From assembly GCA_002449765.1 (NCBI GenBank), contig DJXN01000002.1:310001-374000 (forward strand): a stretch of 64,000 nt of DNA, written 5' to 3'. Below, piece after piece: positions 52,606 to 61,932 of the stretch. The stretch is from Fibrobacter sp. UBA7003. GTDB lineage: Bacteria; Fibrobacterota; Fibrobacteria; Fibrobacterales; Fibrobacteraceae. The position numbers and the translations under genes are program-made. A model generated the notes under the pieces. It had not been told where the DNA came from, searched no databases, and worked only from the letters and a program-made list of their open reading frames with translations. How positions within the stretch are numbered: position 1 is the stretch's first letter; every line of letters starts with the position of its first letter.

Positions 52606-53835
52606 ATGACCGAAAATATTTACTGGGGAGAGGCACGCGAAGGCCATATCTTGCGCGTAGCCGTTCCCGACATTTACAATGAGTTCTCGCTCGAACGCAT
52701 TCGGGTGGAATCAGGTTGCAGGCTAGAACCCGAGCAGCACACCGAAACAGAAATCCAGCAGATGATCCGAGCTGCCGCGGTTAAGGATGTCGGCGACACC
52801 CTTGCAGGGCTAGAAGCAGCACCTCCGCCAAGCGGCAAGGCTCATTCCTGGGAATCAGAGCCCATCATCAACCTCGCAGACTCGCTTCTGGAAGCAGCCC
52901 TTGAACGAGGCGCCACGGACATCCATCTAGAACCCTGCAAAGAAGGCATGAGAATCAGATTTCGACGCGACGGGATGCTCGAAATCTACCGCACCCTGCC
53001 CGAGTGGATTTGCGACCCGCTACTGATCCGTTTCAAGCTGCTCGCCGACGTAGACATTACCGAAAAACGCCTGCCCCACGACGGTTCGTTCCATTTTCAG
53101 GGATGCCACGAATCGAACGTGCGGTTGAGTACGCTTCCGACACACCGGGGCGAGAAATGCGTCCTGAGGCTGCTTCCTGCGCATGATGGCGGAACCGGGC
53201 TCGTCGCCCTCGGATTCCATGAAGCCACCCTGAGGCAACTGAGAAACATCTTCGCCAAGCCACAGGGACTTTTCCTCGTTACGGGGCCCACGGGCAGCGG
53301 AAAGACGACAACGCTCTATGCCGGGCTTCGCGAGATCATCAAGCGAAAGGTAAACGTGACAACCATCGAGGATCCGGTGGAATATCCGCTCGACGGAGCG
53401 AACCAGGTCCAGGTGAACGAAAAATGTGGGCTCACCTTCGCGGCTGCATTGCGTTCGATTCTACGCCAGGACCCTGACGTAATCCTCGTGGGCGAAATCC
53501 GCGACGAGGAAACCGCCCGCATAGCCGTAAGGGCGGCAGAAACGGGCCACCTCGTACTTTCCACACTCCATACGAACAGCGCAAAAGCGGCAAGGGACAG
53601 GCTTTTGGATTTGGGAATTTCGGCAAACGTTCTCGAAGACGTGCTCCTCGGTGTTGCCGCTCAAAGATTGTTGCGGAAGAAAACAGGTTCAGGCGGTTAC
53701 CGGGGGCGAATCGCCGCCACCGAAATCCTGAAACCAGACGGCAGCTACGTCGAAGGAAACATCCGCGAATACGCAGAATCACTCGTTCATTCTGGAATCA
53801 CGGACCTAGACGAAGTCAACCGCGTACTGGCATGA
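52606..53835 (+). CDS. GspE/PilB-type secretion or pilus ATPase
   Basis: 409 residues, shorter than most PilB or GspE (500 or more). Motifs: GATDIHLEP (about 102-110), Walker A GPTGSGKTTT (227-236), Asp box TIEDPVEYPL, Walker B DVILVGEIRD (291-300) and His box TGHLVLSTLHTN (313-324). The N-terminal domain is reduced and the C-terminal zinc-binding tetracysteine is missing. The protein drives type II secretion or type IV pili in the family. No other pilus or secretion gene is in the window, so its machine must lie elsewhere. Confidence 0.88.
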   Translation: MTENIYWGEAREGHILRVAVPDIYNEFSLERIRVESGCRLEPEQHTETEIQQMIRAAAVKDVGDTLAGLEAAPPPSGKAHSWESEPIINLADSLLEAALERGATDIHLEPCKEGMRIRFRRDGMLEIYRTLPEWICDPLLIRFKLLADVDITEKRLPHDGSFHFQGCHESNVRLSTLPTHRGEKCVLRLLPAHDGGTGLVALGFHEATLRQLRNIFAKPQGLFLVTGPTGSGKTTTLYAGLREIIKRKVNVTTIEDPVEYPLDGANQVQVNEKCGLTFAAALRSILRQDPDVILVGEIRDEETARIAVRAAETGHLVLSTLHTNSAKAARDRLLDLGISANVLEDVLLGVAAQRLLRKKTGSGGYRGRIAATEILKPDGSYVEGNIREYAESLVHSGITDLDEVNRVLA

Positions 53836-54555
53836 TTACTGTGGTTTTTCCAGATGGAACTTGATATTGCGCCGGCGGTTACGCATAAATTCAGAATCTT
53901 CGTCCGGCATGTGGTTCCCCGGACTCGCTAGCATCGCGGCCAGGTTTATTGCCTGCTGCATGTCGAGTTCAGAGCAATGGATTCCATAATAGACTTCGCT
54001 CGCCGCCTCGCATCCAAAAATGGTCTTGCCCCACTGGGCATAGTTCAAGTATAATTCGAGGATTCGGTCTTTACCCAATTTCCATTCCATCACCACCGCA
54101 TAGCCCAATTCCTTCGCCTTGCGTTCCCAAGTGCGTTCGCCCGTCAAGAAAAGGTTTTTCGCCAGCTGCTGCGTGATTGTCGAACCGCCATAAAGGATTT
54201 TACCGGCAGACACGTTCGCATCCATCGCCCACGCGATGCTTTTCACATCAAAACCTGGATGATAATAGAATCCCGGATCCTCGGCAGCAATCGCCGCCCT
54301 CTGGAGGTTGCGACTAATGGAATCCAGCGGCACGTAACGATGTTTCATCTGCACCTTCGGATTGGAATCCAGCAAGTCCTGCATAAAGCGGCTCATGGCC
54401 GGAGGTTCCTCTTTCATCGAGCCGATATCGTTAATAGGATCAAAGATAATCGAGTGTGCCTTAATGATAAAGATTGTCCCCACAATTGAGAACAGCACTG
54501 AATAAATCAGCAAGGCCACCAAGAGAATCTGGCCTACAATCGCAAATTTTTTCAT
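53836..54555 (-). CDS. mtgA: Monofunctional biosynthetic peptidoglycan transglycosylase
   Basis: 239 residues. One N-terminal membrane anchor (about residues 5-30), then a family 51 glycosyltransferase domain with AIAAEDPGFYYHPGFD (catalytic Glu), YGGSTITQQLAKNLFLT and ERKAKELGYAVVMEWKLGKDRILELYLN. There is no transpeptidase domain. It polymerises lipid II into glycan strands. The ATG at 54555 is preferred to upstream ones that overlap the primase gene; the gap to that gene is seven bases. GCEAASEVYYG is a variant of the usual GIxxAAxxYFG block. Confidence 0.92.
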   Translation of the reverse strand: MKKFAIVGQILLVALLIYSVLFSIVGTIFIIKAHSIIFDPINDIGSMKEEPPAMSRFMQDLLDSNPKVQMKHRYVPLDSISRNLQRAAIAAEDPGFYYHPGFDVKSIAWAMDANVSAGKILYGGSTITQQLAKNLFLTGERTWERKAKELGYAVVMEWKLGKDRILELYLNYAQWGKTIFGCEAASEVYYGIHCSELDMQQAINLAAMLASPGNHMPDEDSEFMRNRRRNIKFHLEKPQ

Positions 54556-54562
54556 AATCGTA

Positions 54563-55687
54563 TTACTTTTTTCCTCCAAACCAATCATTGACATCTTCGC
54601 CTTCCTTGATATTTGAGGAAAGCCCCTCCAAACCATCTCCTAAAATAATGGTTCGGACGCCAGCATTACCAAAAACACCCTGAAGGTATTCCATCCCCTT
54701 GCGCCCAGCCTCGTCGTGGTCTAGGCAAAGCACGATATTCTTGTTCTTGAAAAGCGGGAGCCATTCAATCTTGAAGCTGCGAACGCCCGGGATTCCAACC
54801 GCCTCGATATTCTGTTGCAAGAATGTGAGCGTATCGACAACCCCCTCGCACAGGTAAATCCATCCCGTCTTTTGGTTCAGTGCAGATAAATTATACGGGA
54901 ACGGAACCGACCCCTTCAGGTGGAGTTCCTTGGGTTCGACGGTTCTATCGATGGCTCGCGCCTGAAAATGGAACGCGCGATTCTGCGTATCGAGATACGG
55001 GAATATCAGCGGATGCTTGTAATAACGCAAGTTTCCCCGGTCATTGAAGAGTCCAACGTAGCGAAGGACGTCCATGCTGAAGGATTCCCTCAAATGCCGG
55101 TTCAGGCTATCGTAATCCGTAATGCAGCGAAGCAGCATCCGATCCCAAACAGGCTTGTAGATCCTTCGTTTTGAAAGGTAGGCTGCAGCAGGAGTTCCGT
55201 CTATGGGCGAAAGCATCTTCAAGAAAGAAAGCACGACTTTCTTTCGTTCTTCGTCAGGAATGAGCGCCTTAGGTTCTTCCGACAAAATTTCACGTTCGGG
55301 GGGAGCAACGACCTCGCGGTGTTCATCACGCGAAATCACCGGTTGAAGCGTCGACGACGAAACGGCGGGCGAAGTCGGTACGGCACGCTTGCCTCCCGCA
55401 ACCAGGAACGGGAACATATCCTTGAGCAGGTTCAAGGCCTCCGGAAACGAGCATCCGCGATACTGCTGCACCAGCGAAAACACATCGCCACGGACATCGT
55501 CGCAGACCCAGCAGCGAAACATTCCGCGTTCTTCCGATATAGAGACCGACGGCGTGCGGTCGCCATGGACATGGCGCTGCGGATAGAAGCACTTGAACTT
55601 TCCACGTTCGACCTTGATTCCCAGAGCCTGGGCCACCGCGGTGATGGAAAGCGAAGCCTTGAATTGTTTCAGTTCGTCGTCGGTCAT
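54563..55687 (-). CDS. Short DnaG-like primase (CHC2 zinc finger plus Toprim)
   Basis: 374 residues, against about 600 for DnaG. The N-terminal zinc ribbon uses Cys33, His39 or His41, Cys59 and Cys62 (FKCFYPQRHVHGDRTPS, FRCWVCDD), with wider spacing than DnaG. A Toprim fold follows with Glu in YLCEGVVDTLTF and the Asp-x-Asp in CLDHDEAGRKG. The C-terminal helicase-binding domain is absent. Such short primases are common on mobile elements, but here it sits among cell-wall genes. It may prime DNA on its own or be a second primase; another dnaG is probably elsewhere. Confidence 0.82.
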   Translation of the reverse strand: MTDDELKQFKASLSITAVAQALGIKVERGKFKCFYPQRHVHGDRTPSVSISEERGMFRCWVCDDVRGDVFSLVQQYRGCSFPEALNLLKDMFPFLVAGGKRAVPTSPAVSSSTLQPVISRDEHREVVAPPEREILSEEPKALIPDEERKKVVLSFLKMLSPIDGTPAAAYLSKRRIYKPVWDRMLLRCITDYDSLNRHLRESFSMDVLRYVGLFNDRGNLRYYKHPLIFPYLDTQNRAFHFQARAIDRTVEPKELHLKGSVPFPYNLSALNQKTGWIYLCEGVVDTLTFLQQNIEAVGIPGVRSFKIEWLPLFKNKNIVLCLDHDEAGRKGMEYLQGVFGNAGVRTIILGDGLEGLSSNIKEGEDVNDWFGGKK

Positions 55688-55725
55688 TTCGAATGAAATA
55701 ATAGGAAAAATGTTTGAAGCTAAGC

Positions 55726-55733
55726 TATATTTT
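55726..55733 (+). promoter_or_regulatory. -7 element TATATTTT of murB
   Basis: TAnnTTT-type element four bases (GACT) before the ATG at 55738. Confidence 0.5.
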
Positions 55734-55737
55734 GACT

Positions 55738-56646
55738 ATGATTGTCAATGAAAACGAGCCTATGAGCAAGCACACCTCCTTCAAGGTTGGCGGTGCAGCA
55801 CGTTATTTTATAAAAGTCGAAGACAACGAAGAACTAAAGACGGCCATCGCTCAAGCCCGCGAAAAGAGGCTGCCCCACTTCATTCTCGGAAACGGGACGA
55901 ACCTGCTTGTTTCTGACAAGGGCTACGACGGTGTTGTCATTACGCTTGCAGGTGTATTTTCGGCCATCGAGGATTCAGGAAATGGTTCGTTCAAAGTCGG
56001 AGCGGCTACCCCGCTCGGCAGGTTCGCGCGGACAGCAATGAAACTTGGCTTCGCGGGCATCCATAAACTCGCCGGAATCCCGGGAACTTTGGGCGGCGCG
56101 ATTTACATGAATGCAGGCGCCTACGGGCAAGAAATCGGAACCTGCTGCACACAAGTGACCATCCTTGATTGCGACGGCAACATCCGCACGGTTTCATCCA
56201 CCGACTGCGCCTTTGGGTACAGACAAAGTATCTTCCAGAAGGACAAGGCCACAATCCTTTCTGCAACATTCCAGCTACCCACAGCCAATGCACAAGGTAA
56301 ATCCGTTGCCGACCTCGAAGCGGAACTTGCCGAATGCATGGCCAAACGCAAAGCAAGCCAGCCCTTGAGCATGCCGAACGCAGGCTCAACCTTCAAGCGT
56401 CTGGAACACGGTTCCGCCGACATGCCGCAACAAGTCGCCCCCGGCTACTACATCGAGCAGGCCGGGCTCAAGGGTCTCCGCATCGGTGGCGCCGAAGTGA
56501 GTACGTTGCATGCGAATTTCATCGTGAACGCGGGTGGCGCAACGGCCGCAGACATCATGAATTTAAGCGAACTCGTGCAAAAAAAAGTTGCCGAAAAATT
56601 CGGTATTCAACTAAAGCGCGAGATTATTTTGCTCGGAGAATTCTAG
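55738..56646 (+). CDS. murB: UDP-N-acetylenolpyruvoylglucosamine reductase
   Basis: 302 residues, the short MurB type. FAD-binding blocks are HTSFKVGGAARYF, LGNGTNLLVSDKGYDG and GIPGTLGGAIYMNAGAYGQEI; the catalytic Ser lies in PNAGSTFKR and the Glu near the C-terminus in KFGIQLKREIILLGEF. The enzyme reduces the enolpyruvyl group to make UDP-MurNAc in cell-wall synthesis. The ATG at 55738 is taken from promoter spacing; a TTG start at 55714 would be before the transcript. Convergent with the VanZ-like gene. Confidence 0.95.
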   Translation: MIVNENEPMSKHTSFKVGGAARYFIKVEDNEELKTAIAQAREKRLPHFILGNGTNLLVSDKGYDGVVITLAGVFSAIEDSGNGSFKVGAATPLGRFARTAMKLGFAGIHKLAGIPGTLGGAIYMNAGAYGQEIGTCCTQVTILDCDGNIRTVSSTDCAFGYRQSIFQKDKATILSATFQLPTANAQGKSVADLEAELAECMAKRKASQPLSMPNAGSTFKRLEHGSADMPQQVAPGYYIEQAGLKGLRIGGAEVSTLHANFIVNAGGATAADIMNLSELVQKKVAEKFGIQLKREIILLGEF

Positions 56647-56648
56647 TT

Positions 56649-57080
56649 TTATTCTTCAGCCTTGGATTCCACCTTCTCGGGTACCGGATCAAATCGGTTC
56701 AGGATGCAGGTAATCACCGCATATACAACACCGCCAAAAAGACCTCCGGTCAAATCGGCCACAAGATCCAACACGCTACTGTCACGGCCCTCGGTAAAAC
56801 TCTGGTGATATTCATCGGTACATCCGTAAGCAAGAGCAAGGCCGCCAACTACCAGCACACGCAACCACTGGCGCTTAGACCATTCGTTTCGGCTCCAGAG
56901 CATGGCATAGCAGCCAGCAAGGGTCGCGTACTCGCAAAAATGGGCAAGCTTGTCCCAAACGTGGGGCAAGCCCTCCAACTGCTCCATCGTCATCGACGAC
57001 AGTTTAAAAATAATGGCCATGCAGAGAATGCAAGGAACAGACCTGAAAAACGGATACTTTTCAAAAATGCTTTCGAACAT
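56649..57080 (-). CDS. VanZ-like membrane protein
   Basis: 143 residues with four membrane segments. The VanZ signature is seen in DKLAHFCEYATLA and DEYHQSFTEGRDSSVLDLVADLTGG. VanZ of the vancomycin cluster gives low-level teicoplanin resistance; in most bacteria the function is unknown. The ATG at 57080 is chosen over one at 57107 because the TACATTTG element at 57089-57096 lies between them. Divergent from the RlmI-like gene with a 50-base shared promoter region. Confidence 0.85.
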   Translation of the reverse strand: MFESIFEKYPFFRSVPCILCMAIIFKLSSMTMEQLEGLPHVWDKLAHFCEYATLAGCYAMLWSRNEWSKRQWLRVLVVGGLALAYGCTDEYHQSFTEGRDSSVLDLVADLTGGLFGGVVYAVITCILNRFDPVPEKVESKAEE

Positions 57081-57088
57081 ATCGACGC

Positions 57089-57125
57089 CAAATGTAGAAA
57101 AATGCATTCCCTTTTTCTACATTTA
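57089..57125. promoter_or_regulatory. Divergent promoter pair between vanZ-like and rlmI-like genes
   Basis: On the minus strand TACATTTG (57089-57096), eight bases before the VanZ-like ATG; on the plus strand TACATTTA (57118-57125), five bases before the ATG at 57131. The two elements are only 21 bases apart, so the polymerase sites overlap. Confidence 0.5.
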
Positions 57126-57130
57126 CACCC

Positions 57131-58324
57131 ATGAAAGCGATTACTCTGAAAGCCGGACGCGAGAAGTCCGCATTGCGTTACCACCCTTGGATTTTTAGCG
57201 GAGCCGTTGACGAAGTTATCGGCGACCCGGAACTTGGCGACACCGTTGAAGTTTACAGCTACAAGAGCGATTTTCTGGGTCTTGCGGCGTACTCGCCCAA
57301 GTCCCAGATCCGCGGGCGTTTCTGGACGTTCGGCGAGAAGGCAAACATCGACCGCGAATTCTTCAGCGATATTCTTGACCGCGCGATTGCGGCCCGCAAA
57401 AGCCGCGGTTTTGACATCGAAGACAAGGAATCCGCTTTCCGCCTGATTAACGCCGAGAACGACGGCATTCCGGGCTGCATCATCGACAAGTACGCCGACA
57501 TCTATTCTGTCGAAATCCTTGCAGCCGGTGCGGAAGTCCACCGCAAAACGATTTACGAGCTGCTCGCCGAAAAGACGCACTGCAAGGGAATCTACGAACG
57601 CTGCGATTCCGAAGTGCGCCGCAAGGAAGGCCTGCAACTGCGCACGGGTGTCGTCTATGGCGAAGTGGGCGACGAGCCCGTCATCATCAACGAGAACGGA
57701 ATCCTCTTCCCCATCGACGTGAAGAACGGTCACAAGACCGGCTACTATTTGGACCAGCGCGACGCCCGCCGCCGCATCGGAGAACTTTCCAAGGGCAGGA
57801 AGGTGCTAAACTGCTTCTGCTATACCGGCGGATTCGGGCTCTACGCTCTCCGCGGCGGTTGCGAAAAAGTTTATCAGGTGGATGTTTCCAAGGACGCGCT
57901 CAAGCTCGCCAAGGAAGGCATCATACGTAACAAGCTCAGCACCGCACACGCCACCCATGTAGAAGCGGACGTGTTCCAGTACTTGCGCAAGTGCCGCGAC
58001 AAGGCCGAAACTTTTGACCTCATCGTGCTCGACCCGCCCAAGTTCGTGGAAAGCAAGGACAACCTGCAAAAGGGAGCCCGCGGCTACAAGGACATCAACC
58101 TGCTCGCCATGAAGCTTTTAGCCGAGGGCGGAATGCTTGCGACCTTCAGTTGCTCCGGGCTCATGGAAATGGACCTGTTCCAGAAGATTATCGCGGATGC
58201 CGCCGCCGATGCCAAGCGCCACGTTCAAATCATTGAACGCTTCGGCCAACCTGCCGACCATCCCGTGAATACAGCATTCCCCGAAGGGCAGTACCTCAAG
58301 GGATTGCTCGTTCAGGTTGTGTAA
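57131..58324 (+). CDS. RlmI-like 23S rRNA methyltransferase (PUA plus class I SAM domain)
   Basis: 397 residues, the length of RlmI. N-terminal PUA domain (ALRYHPWIFSGAVDE, GDTVEVYSYKSDFLG), a middle RMT domain with LINAENDGIPGCIIDKYAD and KTGYYLDQRDARRRI, and the SAM-binding domain with NCFCYTGGFGLYALRGG. The motif LDPPKF and the Cys in FSCSGLM are those expected of m5C methyltransferases. The family member in E. coli methylates C1962 of 23S rRNA. Specificity is by family only. Confidence 0.88.
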   Translation: MKAITLKAGREKSALRYHPWIFSGAVDEVIGDPELGDTVEVYSYKSDFLGLAAYSPKSQIRGRFWTFGEKANIDREFFSDILDRAIAARKSRGFDIEDKESAFRLINAENDGIPGCIIDKYADIYSVEILAAGAEVHRKTIYELLAEKTHCKGIYERCDSEVRRKEGLQLRTGVVYGEVGDEPVIINENGILFPIDVKNGHKTGYYLDQRDARRRIGELSKGRKVLNCFCYTGGFGLYALRGGCEKVYQVDVSKDALKLAKEGIIRNKLSTAHATHVEADVFQYLRKCRDKAETFDLIVLDPPKFVESKDNLQKGARGYKDINLLAMKLLAEGGMLATFSCSGLMEMDLFQKIIADAAADAKRHVQIIERFGQPADHPVNTAFPEGQYLKGLLVQVV

Positions 58325-58357
58325 GGTGTAAGTTAGACCGAGAGAAATCCCGATTCA

Positions 58358-58873
58358 CTAGCGGCTATTCAGGTAGTCCAGAACTTTGTTCGTGAGGTCG
58401 TTTTCTTTCTTCCAGAAGAGAACGGCACCCGTGGCACGGTCCACAACCATGTCGTAACCTTCCTGCAAGGCAATTTCGTTAATCGCCTTGCGGATGAGCT
58501 GAATAATCGGGGCACTCACTTTTTCGTTTTCGCTGATGAGTTCTCCCTTGCGCCCGTAGACACGGTCGATGAATGTCTTGAGTTCAGTATCCTTCTTGTT
58601 ATATTCGGCTTCAAGCTCACGTTTCTTTTCATCGCTGAGCATCAGCACCTGCTTGTCAAGTTTTTCCTTGATAGCGGAAAGTTCCTTCTGCAACAGGTTC
58701 GCCTGCTGTTCCCACTTGGCCACCTGGCGGTCATACTCTTCCTGGGCCTTCTTCGTGCCCTTGTAACCGTCAAAGATGAGCTTGGAATCCACATGGGCAA
58801 TGCGCAGGCCGTCCTCGGCAAATCCGGCACAAGCAAGAGCCATCACCACTAGAAGTATAAGTCTGCGCATCAT
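58358..58873 (-). CDS. skp: Skp/OmpH-family periplasmic chaperone
   Basis: 171 residues. Signal peptide MMRRLILLVVMALACAGFA, then IAHVDSKLIFDGYKGTKKAQEEYDRQ and a long charged coiled coil (about residues 45-115) that forms the tentacle, ending with a beta strand GYDMVVDRATGAVLFW. Skp holds unfolded outer-membrane proteins on the way to BamA. It follows bamA by 11 bases, the order known in many diderms. Confidence 0.9.
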   Translation of the reverse strand: MMRRLILLVVMALACAGFAEDGLRIAHVDSKLIFDGYKGTKKAQEEYDRQVAKWEQQANLLQKELSAIKEKLDKQVLMLSDEKKRELEAEYNKKDTELKTFIDRVYGRKGELISENEKVSAPIIQLIRKAINEIALQEGYDMVVDRATGAVLFWKKENDLTNKVLDYLNSR

Positions 58874-58884
58874 AGAGCCTCCTG

Positions 58885-61704
58885 TTAGAATCCCTGGCCA
58901 ATGACAAAGTTGAATTCCATGTCGCCCACTTCGCTACGCTTCAAGCCGGAGTAGGTCTCGCCCACGTCCAGCGGCCAAGCGAAGTCGAATCCGATAATAC
59001 CGAGCATCGGCACCACTACGCGGAATCCGAAACCGATGTCCTTCTTGAGACTGGTCGGATCCCATTCGCTAAGCGGGTTCCTGCTCGGCTTCGCGACCTT
59101 CGTCTTGGGGTCGTAGCGTTCGCCGAACACGTTACCTGCGTCGAAGAAGAACGGAAGCAGGTAGAATGTCTGCGGCACAATACCAAGCTGGAGTTCAGCA
59201 CCAATATACTGGAAACTGCGCCCCAGGCGACGGTAGCCGATGGAACCTGCGCTGTAACCGCGCATGGTGCCTTCGTAACCCATCACGCCACCCATCGTGT
59301 AGAGCGTGCGGTATTGCAGCTGGTCGCCGAAAATAACGCCGTATTCATTCGTAAGGGCAATCGCCAGACGATCGCGGAACAGCGGGAACCACCACTTGAT
59401 GGTCAGTTCCGTCTTCACAAAGCTGAAGTCACTGAACAGGAGGTCGTTTGCGACCTGGACGTCAAGCACATAGCGGGAACCGTCGGTGGGGAACTGCGGA
59501 AGGTTCTTATCATCACGCAGCAAGCGGAAGTTGATTGCCGATTCCTTACCGGTATAAACCACGTAGCTGCCATCGATGTTCGGGCCCTGCTTATTCATGA
59601 GCCAGCTATAGCCCACCTGACCGTAGAAGTAGTCGTCGGGCCACTTGAGACGCTTACCCACGTAGACGGAGCCACCGTAACGGGTAATGTCCGGATCTCC
59701 GTAATCTTCCATGTTCCACCAGGTGTAGCTGAGGCTTGCACCAAGGGTAATCGGCTTGTCCAGCAGCCACGGTTCCTGGAAACTGATCGAGGCGCTCTTC
59801 TTGTCGGCACCGTACTCAACACTCAAGCTAGCCGCCTGGCCATCACCCATACAGCAGTTCGGGATAGAAATGCTAGCCGTTCCGACGAGACCGTCGCTTT
59901 CGCTATAGGAGACGCCCAGGCTGAACTGCCCCGTGCCCGCTTCCTTCTCCTGAACCGTAAAGTCGAGGTCGACTTCCTGTTCTCCGTAAACCTTGATATC
60001 CGGAAGGACCATGTCGAAGTAGTTGAGCTGCATGATATCGCGGAAGCTACGTTCCAGGGCGGACTGGCGGTAGGTATCACCCGGATACAGGCGCACCTCG
60101 CGGCGAATGACCTTCTCGTTGGTCTTCGTGTTGCCATGGATATAGACCTTGTGAATGGACGCCGGGAGGCCTTCGCGCATGCGGTACGTGAGGTTCACCA
60201 CGGAATCGTTTTCGAACGTGCGTTCCTCGTCAAACTGGGCAAACAGGTAACCGTCTTCGCGGTACACTTCGATCAGGGCCTTCCGGGATGCGTCGTAGAG
60301 GTACTGGTCAAAGACCTTGCCACTGTCGAGGCGGAATGCGTAGCCCAGAATCTTATCGTTCAGGACCTCGTTGCCGGAGAAGTGGACACTACCCATGTAG
60401 TAACGACGGCCCTCGACCATGCCGATATGAATGCAAATGGCGCTAGAAGTCTTGATATTATCGTACTTGTTCAGCACGGGGAACATGTCTTCGAGCATGT
60501 AACGGACCAAGAGTTTCTCGTCGTAGGCAGAAAGTTTCGGGAGCGCCTTGAGCGAATCGATCTTAGGATTGTTGAACTTGCGACCATCCACAATCTTGAG
60601 CCATTCACGGCGAGAATTCTCGTAGCGGATGATGTCGTTCAAAAGCTTGAGCGCTTCTTCTTCGTCCATGACCTTCGGTTTAGGACGGGTCACGTAGTTA
60701 TGGCTTGCCGCATTGTGGTTTTGGCGGAAATAATGGGAAACCTGCATCGTAGGCTTTCCTGCCATCTTGTAGATTGCAGTCGCAGAATCGCCCATGGCGC
60801 GGTTCAACTGGTCGTAAAGGGGCTGGAGGCTCTCCCCAACCGGCACCATACGTCCAAGGTAGAACAGGCAGCTGGAATCCGGCAAGTATTCAGCACGGTA
60901 ATCCGTGAGTTCCGCATCCAGGAAGCCAAAATGGCGGATGGCATTGAGCACGGAATCGCGGTCGGCCTCAAAAACGTTTTCCTTGAACTCGCCGCCACCA
61001 TACCACTGATCCACCTTCGTGAGCATATGGTCGGTAATGTCAATTGCGGGCACATTGTCGTTACCTTCGATTTCAATGCGGCGAACCTTGACTTTTTCGC
61101 CTTCTCGGATAATGAACGTCACCTGGTTCTTGTTTTCGTCGATGGCGGTCTCACGGTAGCCCACTTCGGCAAGCAGGAAACCTTCCGAATGGTAATAGTC
61201 GATTAAAGCCTGGCGGTCGCGTTCAAGCTGGCTCTTGCTGTAGACCTGACCCGGAATCAAGCGAAGCTTGAGGCGCAAGTCATCTTCGGAGATTTCGTCG
61301 CAGCCATCGATAATCGCCGTATCAAGAGCGGGCAGTTCCTTGATCTTGAAGATAAGGTCAACCTCGGTCGAGTTATCCACATAATCCACCCAGGCGGACA
61401 CGTCGTCAAAAAGTCCCGACTTGTAAAGAGCAGTCACGGCCTCCTGGACCTTGTCGGAAAGGGCGGCCGGAGAATAGGTCTGGCCATCCCGAATACCAAT
61501 TCGACCCAGCACGGATCGCTGGTCCATGTGAACGTTACCTTCCACAAGAACCTTGCGGACCTTATTTTCAGCCATATAATCCGTGGGCATCTGGGACATG
61601 TCCAACAACTGAGCCTGAACAAGTCCAACCAAAGCTAAAACGATAAAGAGCAAACGAGGACGCAGAATAAACCTACCTATAATTGCATTTAAAACAAAAT
61701 TCAT
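58885..61704 (-). CDS. bamA: Outer-membrane protein assembly factor BamA
   Basis: 939 residues, longer than the usual 800. After the signal peptide come five POTRA domains (about 48-123, 127-203, 206-435 with an insertion, 435-512, 516-590) and a 16-strand barrel with the lid-loop motif MRGYSAGSIG in place of VRGF and a C-terminal Phe (VIGQGF). POTRA 3 holds an extra part of about 145 residues (275-418). BamA inserts outer-membrane proteins. The ATG at 61704 is taken because the signal peptide starts there and a TATTTTTG element lies three bases before it. Confidence 0.93.
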   Translation of the reverse strand: MNFVLNAIIGRFILRPRLLFIVLALVGLVQAQLLDMSQMPTDYMAENKVRKVLVEGNVHMDQRSVLGRIGIRDGQTYSPAALSDKVQEAVTALYKSGLFDDVSAWVDYVDNSTEVDLIFKIKELPALDTAIIDGCDEISEDDLRLKLRLIPGQVYSKSQLERDRQALIDYYHSEGFLLAEVGYRETAIDENKNQVTFIIREGEKVKVRRIEIEGNDNVPAIDITDHMLTKVDQWYGGGEFKENVFEADRDSVLNAIRHFGFLDAELTDYRAEYLPDSSCLFYLGRMVPVGESLQPLYDQLNRAMGDSATAIYKMAGKPTMQVSHYFRQNHNAASHNYVTRPKPKVMDEEEALKLLNDIIRYENSRREWLKIVDGRKFNNPKIDSLKALPKLSAYDEKLLVRYMLEDMFPVLNKYDNIKTSSAICIHIGMVEGRRYYMGSVHFSGNEVLNDKILGYAFRLDSGKVFDQYLYDASRKALIEVYREDGYLFAQFDEERTFENDSVVNLTYRMREGLPASIHKVYIHGNTKTNEKVIRREVRLYPGDTYRQSALERSFRDIMQLNYFDMVLPDIKVYGEQEVDLDFTVQEKEAGTGQFSLGVSYSESDGLVGTASISIPNCCMGDGQAASLSVEYGADKKSASISFQEPWLLDKPITLGASLSYTWWNMEDYGDPDITRYGGSVYVGKRLKWPDDYFYGQVGYSWLMNKQGPNIDGSYVVYTGKESAINFRLLRDDKNLPQFPTDGSRYVLDVQVANDLLFSDFSFVKTELTIKWWFPLFRDRLAIALTNEYGVIFGDQLQYRTLYTMGGVMGYEGTMRGYSAGSIGYRRLGRSFQYIGAELQLGIVPQTFYLLPFFFDAGNVFGERYDPKTKVAKPSRNPLSEWDPTSLKKDIGFGFRVVVPMLGIIGFDFAWPLDVGETYSGLKRSEVGDMEFNFVIGQGF

Positions 61705-61707
61705 GCC

Positions 61708-61715
61708 CAAAAATA
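61708..61715 (-). promoter_or_regulatory. -7 element TATTTTTG of bamA-skp
   Basis: Exact TAnnTTTG match, three bases before the bamA ATG. Confidence 0.45.
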
Positions 61716-61932
61716 CAAAAAAAACGGCAATTAGCCCACAAAAGAAAGTCAAAAACGCATCCAAAAGCAATTAGAAAAACAAATCAACGGTTTTACACTT
61801 TTTGTTAAACTCGCAAACGTGTTTTTTCGAAAAGAATTTTCGTCTTTTCCCTGATTTTTCATCGGAAAAAAAGATAAATTCTAGGCTGTAATTTTTTAAC
61901 CGCGGTCCCAAAGACCGGCAACTGAGGATTAT

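Noticed and set aside
59314..61206. 630-codon plus-strand frame over bamA
   Set aside because: Shadow of bamA with no motif of its own.
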